NCBI GenBank assembly: GCA_963712995.1
Contig: CAVQKH010000017.1
Span: forward strand, 1 to 64,000
Source of the DNA: GCA-003244245 sp963712995
GTDB lineage: Bacteria > Actinomycetota > Actinomycetes > Mycobacteriales > Pseudonocardiaceae
DNA length: 64,000 bases
Direction: 5' to 3'
Made by a program: the position numbers and the translations under genes. Positions 50,949 through 59,807 of this stretch are shown here, piece by piece. The stretch's first letter is position 1, and every line of letters begins with the position of its first letter. Under the pieces are notes generated by a model. That model was not told the DNA's origin and made no database searches. It saw only the letters and a program-made list of their open reading frames with translations.

Positions 50949-52493
50949 ATGATCGAGGAGCCCGGCCGGTACAGCCGGCGTGAGATGCTGCAGTTCAGCG
51001 GTCGGGCGGTGGGGGTGGCCGCGGCCAGCGCCCTGGTGGCCGGTTGTACCAGCAACGCGGCCATTCAACCGCGTCCCATGCCCGTCGTCGATCCGCTGAA
51101 CCTGGATCCGCTGAAGCTCACCATCGACATGATCCGGTTCAACACATCGCACAACGGCGAGGGTGGTGTCACTGTCCCGCACGCCGAGATGCTGCAGTCG
51201 ATCTGGGCCGCGGCCGGTGCTCAAACCGAGATCATTCCGACCCCGAAGTCTGACAACGCGCATTTCATTGCCCGCGTGCCAAGCGCCGTGGGCAGCGCCA
51301 AGCCATTGCTGCTGTTATGCCATTCCGATGTGGTGTCAGTGGAGGCCGACCGCTGGAGCGTCGATCCCTACCGCGGCGAGGTACGCGAGGGCTGGGTCTA
51401 CGGCCGCGGAGCGCTGGACATGAAGGGCGCCAACGCCGCGTTCATGGCTGCCCTGCTGCGGCACCTCAGTGAAGGCGCCCGGTTTGACCGGGACATCATC
51501 TTCCTCTCCGACTGCGACGAGGAGGCCGGTCCGCACAGCACCCGGTGGCTTGCCGAGCAGCATTACGACAAGATCGACGCCGGAGCAGTGATCACCGAAG
51601 GGGGATGGGCGCTGGCCCCGCCCGGCTCGGTGGAACCGACGGTGGTCACGTTGACCCGGCAGGACAAGGTGTCCGCAGCGCTTGAGCTCGTCGTTCGGGG
51701 AACCGCCACTCATTCCTCCCGCCCGTCGCCGGACGCGGCGATCACCCGGCTGAACCGGTTATCGGTCCGGCTGGCTGACTACCAGCCCGGCGTCGGCCTC
51801 ACTGAGGTGACCCGGCCGTACTTCGAAGCGTGGGCTTCACGCACCGGCAATCCGAAGCTTGCCGCGGCCCTGCGGCTGATGTTGAACTCCACGGTACAGG
51901 CCGAGCGGGATCGCGCGGGTGCGCTGGTAGTCCAGCTCAGCGACCACCCGACGCTGCACAACGCATTGATGCGCCACATCGTCACACCGGTGATCCAGCG
52001 CGCCGGGTATCGCTCCAACGTCCAGCCCGGGTCGGCGACCGCCTCCCTGAACCTGCGACTGGTTCCCGGCGGTGTCGACGTCGCTGCGACGCTCGCGGAG
52101 ATACGCAACGCGCTGGGTGCCAGTGACGGCGTGACGCTTCGCCTGGTGAGCCCGTCCTCTCCGGACCAGACCGAGCAGCAGGTACTGGATGCGCTCGCGC
52201 AACGGATGGCCCAACCGCCGTCGGCGATCGACACCGACGTCTTCCGCGCGCTCGACGCCGCTACTCGCGAGACTTACCCCGAAGCTGCGGTCACCGCGGG
52301 TCTGTTCGAAGCAGGCACCAGCTCCGGCCCGTGGCGGCAGCGCGGCATCCCGGTGTATGGGATCTATCCCTACGCCACCGACGCCGACACGATGTCCCGG
52401 ATGCACGGCAACGACGAGCGGATCCGCATCGACGCGCTGAGGCGCGGAACCGACCTGATGTACCGGGTATTCAACCGATTCCGCATGGGCTGA
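50949..52493 (+). CDS. M20 family metallopeptidase, Tat lipoprotein
   Basis: 514 residues from ATG 50949; GGGGGG lies five bases upstream. The N-terminus has YSRREMLQFSG, a twin-arginine motif, then a hydrophobic run and lipobox LVAGC, so the protein is probably exported folded and lipid-anchored. Metal ligands: His in LLCHSDVV, Asp in LDMKGANA, Glu in DCDEEAGP and His in MHGNDERI. It would cleave dipeptides or N-acyl amino acids at the cell surface. Confidence 0.9.
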   Translation: MIEEPGRYSRREMLQFSGRAVGVAAASALVAGCTSNAAIQPRPMPVVDPLNLDPLKLTIDMIRFNTSHNGEGGVTVPHAEMLQSIWAAAGAQTEIIPTPKSDNAHFIARVPSAVGSAKPLLLLCHSDVVSVEADRWSVDPYRGEVREGWVYGRGALDMKGANAAFMAALLRHLSEGARFDRDIIFLSDCDEEAGPHSTRWLAEQHYDKIDAGAVITEGGWALAPPGSVEPTVVTLTRQDKVSAALELVVRGTATHSSRPSPDAAITRLNRLSVRLADYQPGVGLTEVTRPYFEAWASRTGNPKLAAALRLMLNSTVQAERDRAGALVVQLSDHPTLHNALMRHIVTPVIQRAGYRSNVQPGSATASLNLRLVPGGVDVAATLAEIRNALGASDGVTLRLVSPSSPDQTEQQVLDALAQRMAQPPSAIDTDVFRALDAATRETYPEAAVTAGLFEAGTSSGPWRQRGIPVYGIYPYATDADTMSRMHGNDERIRIDALRRGTDLMYRVFNRFRMG

Positions 52494-52532
52494 GCCAGGT
52501 CCCCGCCGAACCCCTGGATCCGATAAGCGACA

Positions 52533-53900
52533 TTATGACAAATCACGGTCCCCCGGACTCACCCTGTGCGCCCGGCTGGAAGGTCGGGCGATCGGATGAC
52601 TCAGGCGTTCATGGTAGATGTCGGGGACGCCGTCGGCGTCGGCGTCACGTTCCTCGTCGGCGCAGATGCGGCGGTAGTGCCGGTTGCGTATGCGGAGCAC
52701 GACAGTGGCCAGTAGCGCGGCGAGCAGAGATCCGAGCAATACAGCGATCTTGGCATGGTTGTCGCGTTCGGTGCCGGCACCGAACGCGAGTTCCCCCACG
52801 AGTAGGGAAACGGTGAACCCGATCCCGGCCAGCCACGCCAGCCCGAGTACGTCCCACCAGGACAACCCCTCAGCGAGCTGGGCGTGGGTGAATCGCTGAA
52901 CGAGCCAGGTCGCGCCGAGGACCCCGATCATCTTCCCGACCACGAGCCCGGCGATGATGCCGATCGCGACGGAGTCGGCGAGGCTCGCACCGAGTCCGCC
53001 TGCGCCGGCGACCGATACCCCGGCGGCGAAGAACGCGAACACGGGCACGGCGAACCCAGCCGAGATCGGCCGAAACCGGTGCTCGAAGTGCTCCGCCAGG
53101 CCCGGGCCGGGACCGGCTGCGCGGCGGATCACCGGCACGGCGAATCCAAGCAGCACTCCGGCAACCGTGGCATGCACCCCCGACTCGTGGACAAGCACCC
53201 AGGTCACCGCGGCGAGTGGCAGCAGCAGCCACCAGGACCGGACCCGCCGCTGTACCGCCACCGTGAACAGCCCCAGCGGAATCATCGAGAGCGCGAGCGG
53301 GAGCAGTTGCAAGGAGCTGGTGAAGAACACCGCGATGATTGTGATCGCGAACAGGTCGTCCACCACGGCCAGGGTCAGCAGGAACGTGCGCAGGGCGGCG
53401 GGCAGGTGGGTGCCGATGACCGCCAGCACCGCCAGCGCGAACGCGATGTCGGTGGCTGTCGGGATCGCCCATCCCGACAGCGCGTCGCCGCCGGTGGGCG
53501 CGGTGATCGCGAGGTAAAGCAGCGCGGGCGCCGCCATCCCGCCGATCGCGGCCGCGACCGGTAACGCGGCACGCCGGGGATCCCGCAGATCCCCGGCGAC
53601 GAACTCGCGTTTGAGCTCCAGCCCGGCGACGAAGAAGAAGATCGCCAGCAGCCCGTCGGCCGCCCACTGACCCAACGACAGGTCAAGGTGCAGCGCCGAA
53701 GGGCCAACCCGCAGGCCTGTGACGGTGGTGTAAGCCTCGACCCAGGGGGTATTCGCCCACACCAGCGCGAGCACCGCAGCCCCTACCAGCAACGCCCCGC
53801 CCACGGTCTCGGTGCGCAGGATGTCGCCGATCCTGGCGACCTCCTGCCAGCTGCCCCGCCCGAACAGAGGTTGGGCTGAGCGGTTGGACGGCGTGCTCAT
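52533..53900 (-). CDS. nhaA: Na+/H+ antiporter NhaA
   Basis: 455 residues from ATG 53900, chosen because GGGGGAG lies five bases upstream; an ATG nine codons earlier overlaps the next gene's end. NhaA motifs are PIATATDIAFALAV-like (PTATDIAFALAVLAVIG), LAVVDDLFAITII with the paired Asp, and GKMIGVLGATWL. Twelve membrane segments are expected; a hydrophilic C-terminal tail of about 60 residues follows. Confidence 0.92.
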   Translation of the reverse strand: MSTPSNRSAQPLFGRGSWQEVARIGDILRTETVGGALLVGAAVLALVWANTPWVEAYTTVTGLRVGPSALHLDLSLGQWAADGLLAIFFFVAGLELKREFVAGDLRDPRRAALPVAAAIGGMAAPALLYLAITAPTGGDALSGWAIPTATDIAFALAVLAVIGTHLPAALRTFLLTLAVVDDLFAITIIAVFFTSSLQLLPLALSMIPLGLFTVAVQRRVRSWWLLLPLAAVTWVLVHESGVHATVAGVLLGFAVPVIRRAAGPGPGLAEHFEHRFRPISAGFAVPVFAFFAAGVSVAGAGGLGASLADSVAIGIIAGLVVGKMIGVLGATWLVQRFTHAQLAEGLSWWDVLGLAWLAGIGFTVSLLVGELAFGAGTERDNHAKIAVLLGSLLAALLATVVLRIRNRHYRRICADEERDADADGVPDIYHERLSHPIARPSSRAHRVSPGDRDLS

Positions 53901-53926
53901 TGGGACTCCCCCAGAACCGGTCGGCA

Positions 53927-54658
53927 TCAGCGGTCGTTGGTGGACGGAGCGGTGACCGGGTCGTCGGTGAAGGTATGCGCCGTCTTCTCGAACGGGTTGC
54001 CGTGGCCGGCTGCGTTGAGGTCGTTCCACGAGCCGCCCTGCACGCAGCCCCAGATGGCGCCGATCGTGACGTAGGTCAGGTAGAAGCCGAGCTCGCCGAT
54101 CGCCGCCACGGTCCGGCTGTGCGTGGACTCGTGCCGGGCCAGGTTGTCCGGCACGGTGCGATCCGGGTTGAAGCGACCGGACTGGGTCCAGGCCACTGCA
54201 CCGAGGGTCAGAGCGCCGCCACCGGGACCGACCTTGATGAACAGCATGCCCCGGCGGAAGTCCACGGTGCCGCGCCCGATCGCCACGATCAGCGCCGCGA
54301 CGAGGCCGGCGGTGGTGAGAAGCGGCGACTGCACCCATTTGATGAGGAGGCTGGACGACCACGCCACCACGTTGTCCGCCTCATCCAGCAACGGGCTGAC
54401 CACGGCACCGAGCAGGCCCGCTGTCCCGACAACGATCAGACCGATGACAGCGGCGGTGGCCACCTTCACGCCGAGCCCGACCAGGGCCCCGACTCCGACG
54501 ATGATGCCGATCCAGCCGAACACGGCCAGCACGCCGCCGATCACTCCACCGATCACCCACAGCAGGAACTCGTCCGAGGCCTTCACCCGGTTGGCCGCCG
54601 CACCGATCGCCCCGAGGATCGCGTTCACGACGAGGGCGATCAGCAGCACGACGAGCAC
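53927..54658 (-). CDS. Multi-spanning membrane protein with an HESTH motif
   Basis: 243 residues from GTG 54658 (start uncertain, since a longer frame reaches 54769 without a clear signal). Three membrane segments occur about residues 1-20, 28-60 and 66-90, with another hydrophobic stretch at 120-140. Near the C-terminus ARHESTHSRTV has the HExxH form of zinc peptidases, and NPFEKTAHTF could supply a further ligand. Similar motifs end large-protein-associated peptidase folds, but I do not recognise a family. The gene precedes nhaA by 26 bases on the same strand. Confidence 0.5.
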   Translation of the reverse strand: MLVVLLIALVVNAILGAIGAAANRVKASDEFLLWVIGGVIGGVLAVFGWIGIIVGVGALVGLGVKVATAAVIGLIVVGTAGLLGAVVSPLLDEADNVVAWSSSLLIKWVQSPLLTTAGLVAALIVAIGRGTVDFRRGMLFIKVGPGGGALTLGAVAWTQSGRFNPDRTVPDNLARHESTHSRTVAAIGELGFYLTYVTIGAIWGCVQGGSWNDLNAAGHGNPFEKTAHTFTDDPVTAPSTNDR

Positions 54659-54677
54659 GACCAGCCATCGCGAATGA

Positions 54678-54845
54678 TCAACGTCGGTGACCGATGTGCG
54701 AGAGCGACCGCGGCACCGTCGTCGACACGGCAGCCAGCTCGACATCCGAACTGACCGCCGCGAGCTCATCGGCCAGCATCAGCCCGGTCGGACCGGCACC
54801 GACGACGAGCACGTCAGCGTCATTGCGTCCCCGAGACTCACCCAC
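54678..54845 (-). pseudogene. N-terminal fragment of a FAD-dependent monooxygenase
   Basis: GTG 54845 starts 55 codons reading VGESRGRNDADVLVVGAGPT followed by GLMLADELAA: the Rossmann GxGxxG dinucleotide motif VVGAGPTG with the usual GLMLA. The frame stops after 55 codons without any further flavoprotein domain. It is therefore a truncated copy, 20 bases upstream of the HESTH gene. Confidence 0.55.
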
Positions 54846-54909
54846 ACCGGGAGCATAAGCCTCTACGGCGTCCTCGACACTCCCGCGCTGACGGCCATCC
54901 CGCTGGTGT

Positions 54910-55185
54910 TCATTCGATTTGCGCGCGGTCCTTGCGACCGGTGACTTTGTTGTAGATCACCAGCACAATGATCGCGCCGATGATCGAGCCGATCCAGCCG
55001 GCTGGGTGGAAGCCGCGGATCCCGACAGTCAGTGCTCCCACGATGAAACCGCCGAGCACGGAACCGATGATGCCGACCAGGATCGTTCGCACCAAGCCGA
55101 TATTGTCCTTACCTGGAACCAGCGCGCGGGCAATAAAGCCTGCTACCAACCCGAAGACAAGCCAACCGATAATTGTCAAGATCAT
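54910..55185 (-). CDS. GlsB/YeaQ/YmgE family membrane protein
   Basis: 91 residues: MILTIIGWLVFGLVAGFIAR, then GLVRTILVGIIGSVLGGFIVG and AGWIGSIIGAIIVLVIYNKV. The glycine-rich membrane segments are the family's signature. Members are linked to general stress responses. It lies downstream of nothing obvious and appears monocistronic. Confidence 0.88.
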   Translation of the reverse strand: MILTIIGWLVFGLVAGFIARALVPGKDNIGLVRTILVGIIGSVLGGFIVGALTVGIRGFHPAGWIGSIIGAIIVLVIYNKVTGRKDRAQIE

Positions 55186-55853
55186 CCGCTCTCACCTCTC
55201 GTGTTCGCCGGACCCTGGCTGCGGTCAGGATATGCCCACACGGGCGCACCTGCGACCAGTACCCTGAGACAGGTGCCGTCACGGCTGATGCCCAGGTCGC
55301 GGCCCCACGCGGCCAATCGAGGATGCCTGCACAGATCCGGCCACCCCTACCCGACGGGCTGACCCAGCAGCCATCTCATGGATCTTCCTGCAAGCCCTTG
55401 TCCGCCGAACCTGATGCAACAAGCTCAGCTGGGACGGCACCGTCTGCTCAGCGGTGGGTCACGGGATCAAGCAACTCAAATTTCATGCTGCTATTTCACA
55501 TGTGGAACGGATCATGATTTTCTTGTGGACGTTCCGGGTGCGTCAGGACATCGGCCTGCTCGTCGACGGGCGAATGGACAGCGACCTCATATGTTATAGG
55601 ATGACCCCGCCCGCCCGAGCAGCGGGCCGCGGACCAGCTCCTAGGTACCGCTGTCGTGAACCTACGTCGTCGCTGCCGCAGCCTACGTATTCGAAAAACA
55701 TCTCCGACTAGGTACCTGACCTGGGCAGAGTTACGTGCAGCTACTGATTGCCCATGACGGTTCACCTGGGCAGGGTATGGGAAAATGAATAGGCAAGAGA
55801 TCGGTGCGGTGTTTTCGCCCTGGCACTCCAGGGTAGTTTCCGGGGAGGCTTTG
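55186..55853. other. 668 bp without a recognisable gene
   Basis: Base composition is lower in GC near 55440-55700 than in the neighbouring genes. No open frame has a convincing start signal. A plus-strand frame at 55454 and a minus-strand frame at 55496-55765 were seen, but neither has a ribosome-binding site or family signature. It includes the likely promoter for the 41-aa peptide gene. Confidence 0.4.
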
Positions 55854-55979
55854 ATGCGTGATCAGCTGAGCTTTGTGGAGAGCAACGGGCAGCAGGTCGA
55901 GCCGCCACCTGCCCGCGCCGCGTCCTCGTTGTTCACAGCCAGTGACGATGACGGTGCCGGGAGCGATGCCGACCCTTGA
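55854..55979 (+). CDS. 41-aa peptide with leader-core appearance
   Basis: ATG 55854 has GGGGAGG five bases upstream, an excellent ribosome-binding site. The peptide reads MRDQLSFVESNGQQVEPPPA plus RAASSLFTASDDDGAGSDADP. An amphipathic N-terminal half with ESNGQQVE precedes a Ser/Asp/Gly-rich tail, similar in layout to ribosomal peptide precursors. The FAD oxidase begins 107 bases downstream on the same strand. A role as its substrate is speculation. Confidence 0.5.
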   Translation: MRDQLSFVESNGQQVEPPPARAASSLFTASDDDGAGSDADP

Positions 55980-56085
55980 TTGACTGTGTCTTCACCGGCC
56001 ACGCTGGATGTAGTCCCACCCGGATCACGACAAACCACGCACCGGCGCGTGCCGAGTGCTCACCGCCACGCCTGGGAGCCGTTTC

Positions 56086-57480
56086 ATGATGCAAGTTTCG
56101 TCTCATCGTCTGGAAGCCCTCCGCACGGTGCTGACCGGGAAGGTGATCACACCGGAGGACGCCGACTATGACACCGCACGTATTCAGTGGAACAACGACA
56201 TCGATCGTCGCCCGGTAGCGATCGCTCGCTGCTTTTCGCCGACCGATGTCGCGGCGGCGCTGCACTTCGCCCGGGAACAAGAATTGGAGATCTCGGTGCG
56301 GGGTGGGGGCCACGCGTTCGCCGGCTCCGGCGTCTGCGACGGCGGGCTGATGATCGATCTCAGCGCGATGCGCCGCGTCTCGATCAATGCCGGCGCTCGG
56401 CTGGCTCAGGTTGACGGTGGCGCCACCGTGGCGGAGTTGGACGCCGCAGCCCAGGTGCATGGTTTGGCGGTGCCCGCCGGGGTGATCAGCCACACCGGTG
56501 TCGGCGGCCTCACGCTCGGCGGCGGTATCGGATGGCTGACCCACAAAGCGGGATTGACCATCGACAATCTGGTCTCGGCCGATGTGGTGCTCGCCGACGG
56601 TCGTTTCGTGCACGCCTCACGTAACGAGTACGCCGACCTGTTCTGGGCGGTCCGCGGCGGGGGCGGGAACTTCGGAGTCGTCACGACCTTCGAATTCCAG
56701 CTGCACCCGGTCGGCCCGGAGGTGCAGCTGGGACTGTTCTTCTGGGGGATGGACCGCGGAGAACAGGTACTGCAGCTGGCCCGAGACGTCGTACCCAACC
56801 TGCCCGTCAATGCCGGCGCGCAGATCGCCATCGGACTCAACGCACCACCGGCGCCATTCGTTCCCTCACAGTACCACTTCACCCCCGGCTATCTGCTCAT
56901 TGTGGTCGGTTTCTCTTCTGCCGCCGAACACGCCCGGGTCGTCGCTCCGATTCGTGCGGCGCTCCCACCACTATTCGAACTCATCACCCCGATCCCGTAT
57001 GTCTCGTTGCAGCGGACGCTGGACGAGACTGCCCCTTGGGGACTTCTCGGTTACCAGGAATCGATCTATCTCGACGAACTCACCGACGATGTGATCTCCG
57101 TGCTCGTGGATAAGGTACCCGCCAAACGGTCCCCGATGAGTTTCTGCGTGGTGTTCCGCTTGGACGGAGCCTATTCGGAGGTCGGCGAGGACGAGACCGC
57201 CTTCGGCGGCCGGCGGTCACCCCGCTACATCGTCAACATCGCCGGAATCGCGGCGACCCCCGAGATCCTGCGGGCAGAACGGGCCTGGGTCCGGTCCGTG
57301 TGGAGTGCGTTGCGGCCCTTCGCCAAAGACTCCAGTGGATGCGTGAACTCCATGACCGACAACGACGACGACCGGGTACGAGCGGCCTACGGTCCCAAGT
57401 ACCAGCGGCTGGCCAGGATCAAGGCCAAGTACGACCCGGACAACGTCTTCCACCTCAACGCCAACATCAAACCCGTCTGA
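56086..57480 (+). CDS. BBE-like FAD-binding oxidoreductase
   Basis: 464 residues from ATG 56086, with GGGAG seven bases upstream. The PCMH FAD domain has RGGGHAFAGSGVCDGG, whose His should bind FAD covalently, and VISHTGVGGLTLGGGIGWL, where the second covalent ligand Cys of bicovalent relatives is absent. The berberine-bridge C-terminal segment ends KYDPDNVFHLNANI. Substrates of this family are sugars, alkaloids or peptide-derived compounds. It follows the 41-aa peptide. Confidence 0.88.
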   Translation: MMQVSSHRLEALRTVLTGKVITPEDADYDTARIQWNNDIDRRPVAIARCFSPTDVAAALHFAREQELEISVRGGGHAFAGSGVCDGGLMIDLSAMRRVSINAGARLAQVDGGATVAELDAAAQVHGLAVPAGVISHTGVGGLTLGGGIGWLTHKAGLTIDNLVSADVVLADGRFVHASRNEYADLFWAVRGGGGNFGVVTTFEFQLHPVGPEVQLGLFFWGMDRGEQVLQLARDVVPNLPVNAGAQIAIGLNAPPAPFVPSQYHFTPGYLLIVVGFSSAAEHARVVAPIRAALPPLFELITPIPYVSLQRTLDETAPWGLLGYQESIYLDELTDDVISVLVDKVPAKRSPMSFCVVFRLDGAYSEVGEDETAFGGRRSPRYIVNIAGIAATPEILRAERAWVRSVWSALRPFAKDSSGCVNSMTDNDDDRVRAAYGPKYQRLARIKAKYDPDNVFHLNANIKPV

Positions 57481-57594
57481 ACCCAGCACGACCCTCAAGG
57501 CTCCCGAATTCAACAGCGCGGCCCAGCCGTTACGTTGGCCGGGTATCGTGTGGTCTGGCGAAGCACATAGCGCTCAGGAGGGTGGAAAACGGGC

Positions 57595-58254
57595 GTGACT
57601 GACTCGGCTGCGTCCCGTATCCGGTTACTGGTCGCTGCGTCGTTGTTGCTCGCGGCGATCGTCACGGTTGTGATGCTGCCGGTGCCCACCCCGATGGAGA
57701 TGCGGACCTGGGTGCAGTCGGTCGGTATCGCCGCCCCACTGGTGTTCCTGATCGGGCATGCCTTGATGACCATGACACCGATCCCCCGCACCATGTTCAC
57801 CCTTGCCGCCGGGTTGCTGTTCGGCCCCGTGCTGGGAGTCGCGCTGTCGCTGCTGGCGACCATGCTCTCCGCCGTGCTGGCCTTCGGGCTGGTGCGCCGG
57901 CTGACCCGAGAGCTCATCCTGCCCCACCTGAATCACAAGTTGTTTCGTTCGGTGGATGCTCGGTTGCGTCGTCGAGGCTGGCTCGCGGTGGCATCATTGC
58001 GGCTGATCCCGGCGGTGCCGTTCGCGGTGCTCAACTATTGCAGCGCACTCTCGTCGATCTCCTTCCGGCATTATCTGGCCGGTACCGTGGGAATCGTGCC
58101 CGGTTCTGTGGCGGTGGTCGTGCTCGGTGACGCCCTCACCGGGTCCACGTCACCGGCATTGCTCGCCGTCTCGCTGGCCGGTGCCACGATCGGCGTGATC
58201 GGGTTGATCGTCGAGACCCGCTCCCCCGCCCCTGACAAGGCGAGGCCACGATGA
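57595..58254 (+). CDS. TVP38/TMEM64 family membrane protein
   Basis: 219 residues from GTG 57595 with AGGAGGG eleven bases upstream. Five or more membrane segments; the family motif FTLAAGLLFGPVLGVALSLLATMLSAVLAFGLVRRL covers about 70-105, with the SNARE-associated core LRLIPAVPFAVLNYCSAL. Members are lipid scramblase-like proteins of unclear bacterial function. It overlaps the next gene by four bases. Confidence 0.85.
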   Translation: MTDSAASRIRLLVAASLLLAAIVTVVMLPVPTPMEMRTWVQSVGIAAPLVFLIGHALMTMTPIPRTMFTLAAGLLFGPVLGVALSLLATMLSAVLAFGLVRRLTRELILPHLNHKLFRSVDARLRRRGWLAVASLRLIPAVPFAVLNYCSALSSISFRHYLAGTVGIVPGSVAVVVLGDALTGSTSPALLAVSLAGATIGVIGLIVETRSPAPDKARPR

Positions 58255-59717
58255 GTACCCGCGATCAGGAGCAGGCCGTTGTCGACGCCGTGCCTACCGG
58301 GCTGTTCATCAATGGTCGGTGGCAGCCTGCCGGTAGTGGGAAGACCTTCGATGTCGAGGATCCGTCCACCGGCAGGGTGCTGTGCTCGGTCGCCGATGCC
58401 TGTGCTGAGGACGGGATGGCCGCACTGGACGCTGCGGTCGGGGCACAGGCCGGGTGGGCTCAGTACCCGCCCCGGGAACGTGGCGAGATCCTGCGCCGCG
58501 CCTACGAACTGATGATGCGGCGCCAAGAGGACCTCGCGCTGCTGATGACGCTGGAGATGGGCAAGCCACTTGCCGAATCCCGAGGTGAGATCTCCTACGC
58601 CGCCGAGTTCTTCCGCTGGTTCGCCGAGGAGGCGGTGCGGATCGACGGCGGGTTCGCTACTGCGCCCAACGGCTCGGGCCGGGTGCTCGTGATGCGCCAG
58701 CCGGTCGGGCCGTCACTGTTGATCACCCCATGGAATTTCCCTGCCGCGATGGGCACCCGCAAGATCGGTCCGGCGATGGCGGCCGGCTGCACGATGGTGC
58801 TCAAACCGGCAAGTCTCACCCCGCTGTCGATGCTCGCGCTGGTGGAGATCCTGGCCGAATGCGGGCTGCCCGACGGTGTGCTCAACGTCGTGCCCACCTC
58901 CCGGTCGGCGCAGCTCATGGAGCCGCTGATCCGGGACGGCCGGGCTCGCAAGCTGTCCTTCACCGGCTCCACCGAGGTGGGCCGCCTGTTGCTCGAGCAG
59001 TGCGCCGGGCAAGTCTTGCGAACCTCCATGGAGCTCGGCGGCAACGCACCATTCCTCATCTTCGCCGACGCCGACCTCGACGCAGCGGTCCAGGGAGCGA
59101 TGATCGCGAAGATGCGCAATATCGGCGAGGCCTGCACCGCCGCCAACCGCTTCTACGTGCACGCCGACGTCGTCGACGAGTTCGCCCACAAACTGGCCGG
59201 GCAGATGGGCTCGCTGCGCATCGGGCGTGGCAGCGAGGAAGGCGTCCAGGTCGGCCCACTGATCGAGGCCAGGGCACGGCAGCGGGTGCAGCAGCTGGTT
59301 GACGACGCGGTCGCGAGCGGCGCTGACGTGCTCGTCGGCGGCAACCCGGTGCCGGGTCCGGGGTATTTCTACCACCCGACCGTGCTTGTCGACGTAGCGC
59401 CGGAGGCCGCGATCGCCCGCACGGAGATCTTCGGCCCGGTCGCGCCGATCACCTCGTTCACTGATGAGCAGCAGGTGCTGGCGGCAGCCAACGACACCCC
59501 ATTCGGCCTGGTCAGCTACGTGTACACGCGCGATTTGCGGCGTGCCCTGCACGTCTGCGAACGCCTCGAGGCCGGCATGGTGGGCCTGAATCAGGGCATG
59601 GTGTCCAACCCGGCGGCGCCCTTCGGCGGCATCAAACACTCCGGGCTGGGCCGCGAGGGTGGCACAGTGGGCATCGAAGAGTTCCTGGAGACCAAATACG
59701 TGGCGATCGCGACCTGA
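58251..59717 (+). CDS. gabD: NAD(P)-dependent succinate-semialdehyde dehydrogenase
   Basis: 488 residues, the usual length. The catalytic Cys is in GEACTAANRFYV and the base Glu in SMELGGNAPFLIF; ITPWNFPAAMG and GSTEVGRLL are cofactor-binding motifs. It oxidises succinate semialdehyde to succinate, linking 4-aminobutyrate breakdown to the TCA cycle. The gene is coupled by ATGA to the TVP38 gene. Enzyme class is firm; the exact aldehyde is inferred. Confidence 0.85.
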   Translation: MSTRDQEQAVVDAVPTGLFINGRWQPAGSGKTFDVEDPSTGRVLCSVADACAEDGMAALDAAVGAQAGWAQYPPRERGEILRRAYELMMRRQEDLALLMTLEMGKPLAESRGEISYAAEFFRWFAEEAVRIDGGFATAPNGSGRVLVMRQPVGPSLLITPWNFPAAMGTRKIGPAMAAGCTMVLKPASLTPLSMLALVEILAECGLPDGVLNVVPTSRSAQLMEPLIRDGRARKLSFTGSTEVGRLLLEQCAGQVLRTSMELGGNAPFLIFADADLDAAVQGAMIAKMRNIGEACTAANRFYVHADVVDEFAHKLAGQMGSLRIGRGSEEGVQVGPLIEARARQRVQQLVDDAVASGADVLVGGNPVPGPGYFYHPTVLVDVAPEAAIARTEIFGPVAPITSFTDEQQVLAAANDTPFGLVSYVYTRDLRRALHVCERLEAGMVGLNQGMVSNPAAPFGGIKHSGLGREGGTVGIEEFLETKYVAIAT

Positions 59718-59771
59718 CTGGGAGCATTCGGACGCGAAGAGTAACAGCGTGAATAGGCATTTGCGATTATC

Positions 59772-59800
59772 TTGCAGAAGGCAGTGTATAGCCGTAACGT
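59772..59800 (+). promoter_or_regulatory. Likely promoter of the metal ABC operon
   Basis: TTGCAG (59772-59777), a 17-base spacer and TAACGT (59795-59800) stand seven bases before ATG 59808, which would make the message leaderless or nearly so. Confidence 0.45.
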
Positions 59801-59807
59801 CACTCCT

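Noticed and set aside
52500..52816. Plus-strand frame downstream of the M20 peptidase
   Set aside because: Antisense to the nhaA 3' end, low complexity and no start signal.
59737..59771. Possible Zur or MntR box before the metal ABC operon
   Set aside because: The region is AT-rich, but no palindrome strong enough to match a known box was found.
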